NCBI GenBank assembly: GCA_016195395.1
Contig: JACPZR010000362.1
Coordinates: 1-7,032, forward strand
Origin: Spirochaetia bacterium
Lineage (GTDB): Bacteria > Spirochaetota > Leptospirae > Leptospirales > Leptonemataceae
DNA length: 7,032 nucleotides
Direction of reading: 5' to 3'
Positions 6,104-7,032 of the stretch are shown here, one piece after another (position 1 is the stretch's first letter; each line of letters opens with the position of its first letter). Both the position numbers and the translations under genes were made by a program. The notes below the pieces were generated by a model. The model had not been told where the DNA came from. It saw nothing but the letters and a program-made list of their open reading frames with translations, and did no database searches.

Positions 6104-6739
6104 TTGGAACATCGACAGGTGAGCGAGAACGCAGCCACACAGGGCGTGGATCTGGAGTCGCCGGAGTTTCTGGAGAAGCTTCGCAGCCATGATACGGCGG
6201 CGTTTAAGCAGCTGGTCTCCGTTCTCAAAGACCGGCTCTACAACCTTGCTTACCGCCTGCTTCGCAACCGGGAGGACGCAGAAGAGATTCTCCAAGAGGC
6301 ATTCCTGACAATTTTCGACAAGATCGGGACGTTTCAGGGAAAATCCAAGCTGTCAACCTGGATCTACGCCATCGTTTCCAATGCTGCTCTCAGCCGGATC
6401 AGAAAAAAGGGAAATGACCCTGTAACCTTTCCGGACGATAACCCTCTAACAATGGAGAAAGCGCTTTTCCGTAATGCCAAGGTTGTGTTTGAACCGCAGG
6501 GTGGGGACGCGTTGATCCAGAAGGAATTGGAGGAAAGATTGACGAAAGCAATCGATTCCCTTCCCACTGGATACCGTGAGATGTTTATCATGAAGGAGAT
6601 TCAGAAAATTCCTGTGAAAGATATTGCCGCTGTATTTGATTTGAATGAGGGCGCGGTTAAAACCCGGCTCCATAGAGCCAGGCTTCTGCTCCGTGCGGTA
6701 CTGTCTGATTATTGGGAGGGACCTTCCCATGAATTGTGA
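6104..6739 (+). CDS. ECF-family RNA polymerase sigma factor (sigma-70 family)
   Basis: A 211-residue sigma factor with the two-domain ECF layout. Region 2 lies at about 33-102: FKQLVSVLKDRLYNLAYRLL, then NREDAEEILQEAFLTIF (the core-binding segment) and STWIYAIVSNAALSRIRKK (-10 recognition). A linker of about 40 residues follows. Region 4 lies at about 145-202: AIDSLPTGYREMFIMKEIQ, then IPVKDIAAVFDLNEGAVKTRLHRAR with the recognition helix (-35 binding). No region 1.1 or 3 is present. It starts at TTG with GGGAG in front; the first 20 residues are not conserved-looking. The next gene overlaps it by 11 bases and encodes a zinc-finger anti-sigma factor, so activity is probably held by that partner until a signal arrives. 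ECF factors commonly transcribe their own operon, making the divergent MuiA-like operon a candidate target. The ECF group cannot be told by eye. Confidence 0.95.
   Translation: MEHRQVSENAATQGVDLESPEFLEKLRSHDTAAFKQLVSVLKDRLYNLAYRLLRNREDAEEILQEAFLTIFDKIGTFQGKSKLSTWIYAIVSNAALSRIRKKGNDPVTFPDDNPLTMEKALFRNAKVVFEPQGGDALIQKELEERLTKAIDSLPTGYREMFIMKEIQKIPVKDIAAVFDLNEGAVKTRLHRARLLLRAVLSDYWEGPSHEL
6714..6720 (+). promoter_or_regulatory. Ribosome binding site of the anti-sigma gene
   Basis: GGGAGGG, eight bases before the ATG at 6729 and inside the end of the sigma gene. It fixes the start at 6729 rather than at the earlier in-frame ATG at 6645, whose translation reads an out-of-frame copy of sigma region 4. 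Confidence 0.65.
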
Positions 6740-6977
6740 AGAGTGTGTGCGTTTGATGTCTGATTTTCTCGATGGAAGCTTGTCGCTCACGGACAAGACA
6801 TTATGGGAAAAACACTTTGGTCACTGCCCCGCCTGCGTGACATTTTTTCGCAGCTTCAAGTCGAGCGTTGAACTGGTTTCTTACCTGGAAGAGCAGCGAT
6901 GCCCCAAGGATGTTGAGAACACCCTCCACGACATCATTACCGAAAGAGCCAACATGACGGGCCGCGCAGAGGCCTGA
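6729..6977 (+). CDS. Soluble zinc-finger (ZAS-type) anti-sigma factor
   Basis: An 82-residue protein starting MNCEECVRLMSDFLDGSL. It has the anti-sigma zinc-finger pattern: C3 (or C6), then H29, C33 and C36 in KHFGHCPAC, giving HxxxCxxC; the spacing from C3 to H29 equals that in RsrA of Streptomyces as I recall it. Such domains wrap around ECF sigma region 2 and block RNA polymerase binding. There is no membrane segment, unlike many envelope-stress anti-sigmas, so it acts in the cytoplasm and may sense redox state or a ligand; C58 is one further cysteine. The C-terminal half is a charged helix with no sensor domain visible. The gene overlaps the sigma gene by 11 bases (6729-6739), which couples their translation and balances the pair. 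Whether zinc or thiol chemistry releases the sigma factor cannot be read from sequence. Confidence 0.88.
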   Translation: MNCEECVRLMSDFLDGSLSLTDKTLWEKHFGHCPACVTFFRSFKSSVELVSYLEEQRCPKDVENTLHDIITERANMTGRAEA

Positions 6978-7032
6978 TTCAGTTCAAGTTTCCCGCTGCC
7001 CATTCATCCCACGGACGAGTCACAACAACACC

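Noticed and set aside
5997..6140. Upstream extension of the N-terminal MuiA-like half to 6140
   Set aside because: It would place a non-conserved leader across the divergent gap and into the sigma gene, and it would bury the signal peptide 48 residues inside the protein.
6645..6728. Longer start for the anti-sigma gene at 6645
   Set aside because: The extra residues are an out-of-frame read of sigma region 4; the start at 6729 has GGGAGGG at good spacing and begins the zinc-finger domain.
1..7032. CRISPR array, tRNA, rRNA, insertion sequence or phage genes
   Set aside because: No regularly spaced repeats, transposase or integrase motifs, or tRNA-like cloverleaf were seen on reading both strands; all long stretches are explained by chromosomal genes.

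Overview
The window holds seven coding segments in three blocks. It looks like ordinary bacterial chromosome, tightly packed and of moderate GC, not mobile DNA: I saw no transposase, integrase, tRNA, rRNA or CRISPR array. The organism cannot be named from this sequence. The order LytR-C-type LCP protein followed by rsfS is known from spirochaetes and Firmicutes next to obg-nadD-yqeK. The signal-peptide-bearing DUF4139/MuiA proteins and periplasmic-type coiled coils suggest a diderm. A spirochaete-like or related diderm is a guess, not a demonstration.

Block 1 (1-2189, + strand) is a run of closely spaced genes: the 3' part of an LCP/LytR_C protein cut by the window edge, rsfS (ribosomal silencing factor) with a long Lys/Ala/Pro-rich N-terminal tail, and a PhnP-like metallo-beta-lactamase-fold hydrolase. 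Gaps are 5 and 15 bases, so they are probably co-transcribed from a promoter left of the window.

Block 2 (2273-5996, - strand) points towards block 1 and holds two tandem homologues of the DUF4140/DUF4139 'mucoidy inhibitor MuiA' family. The downstream copy (2273-3958) is intact. The upstream copy is broken into an exported N-terminal half and an unexported C-terminal half by a frame change and the apparent loss of about 20-25 conserved residues. The halves overlap by an ATGA stop/start with a Shine-Dalgarno-like sequence in front, so the second half could still be translated. The last gene overlaps the C-terminal half by 7 bases. A good intrinsic terminator for this operon lies between the convergent genes, at about 2200-2229.

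Block 3 (6104-6977, + strand) diverges from block 2 across about 107 bases. It encodes an ECF sigma factor and, overlapping it by 11 bases, an 82-residue soluble zinc-finger (ZAS-type) anti-sigma factor. The shared intergenic region has a GC-rich hairpin in the leader of the MuiA-like operon and overlapping 8-base palindromes in an AT-rich core. A plausible but unproven reading is that the sigma/anti-sigma pair senses stress and controls the envelope-type MuiA-like operon and itself. The last 55 bases (6978-7032) show no recognisable feature.
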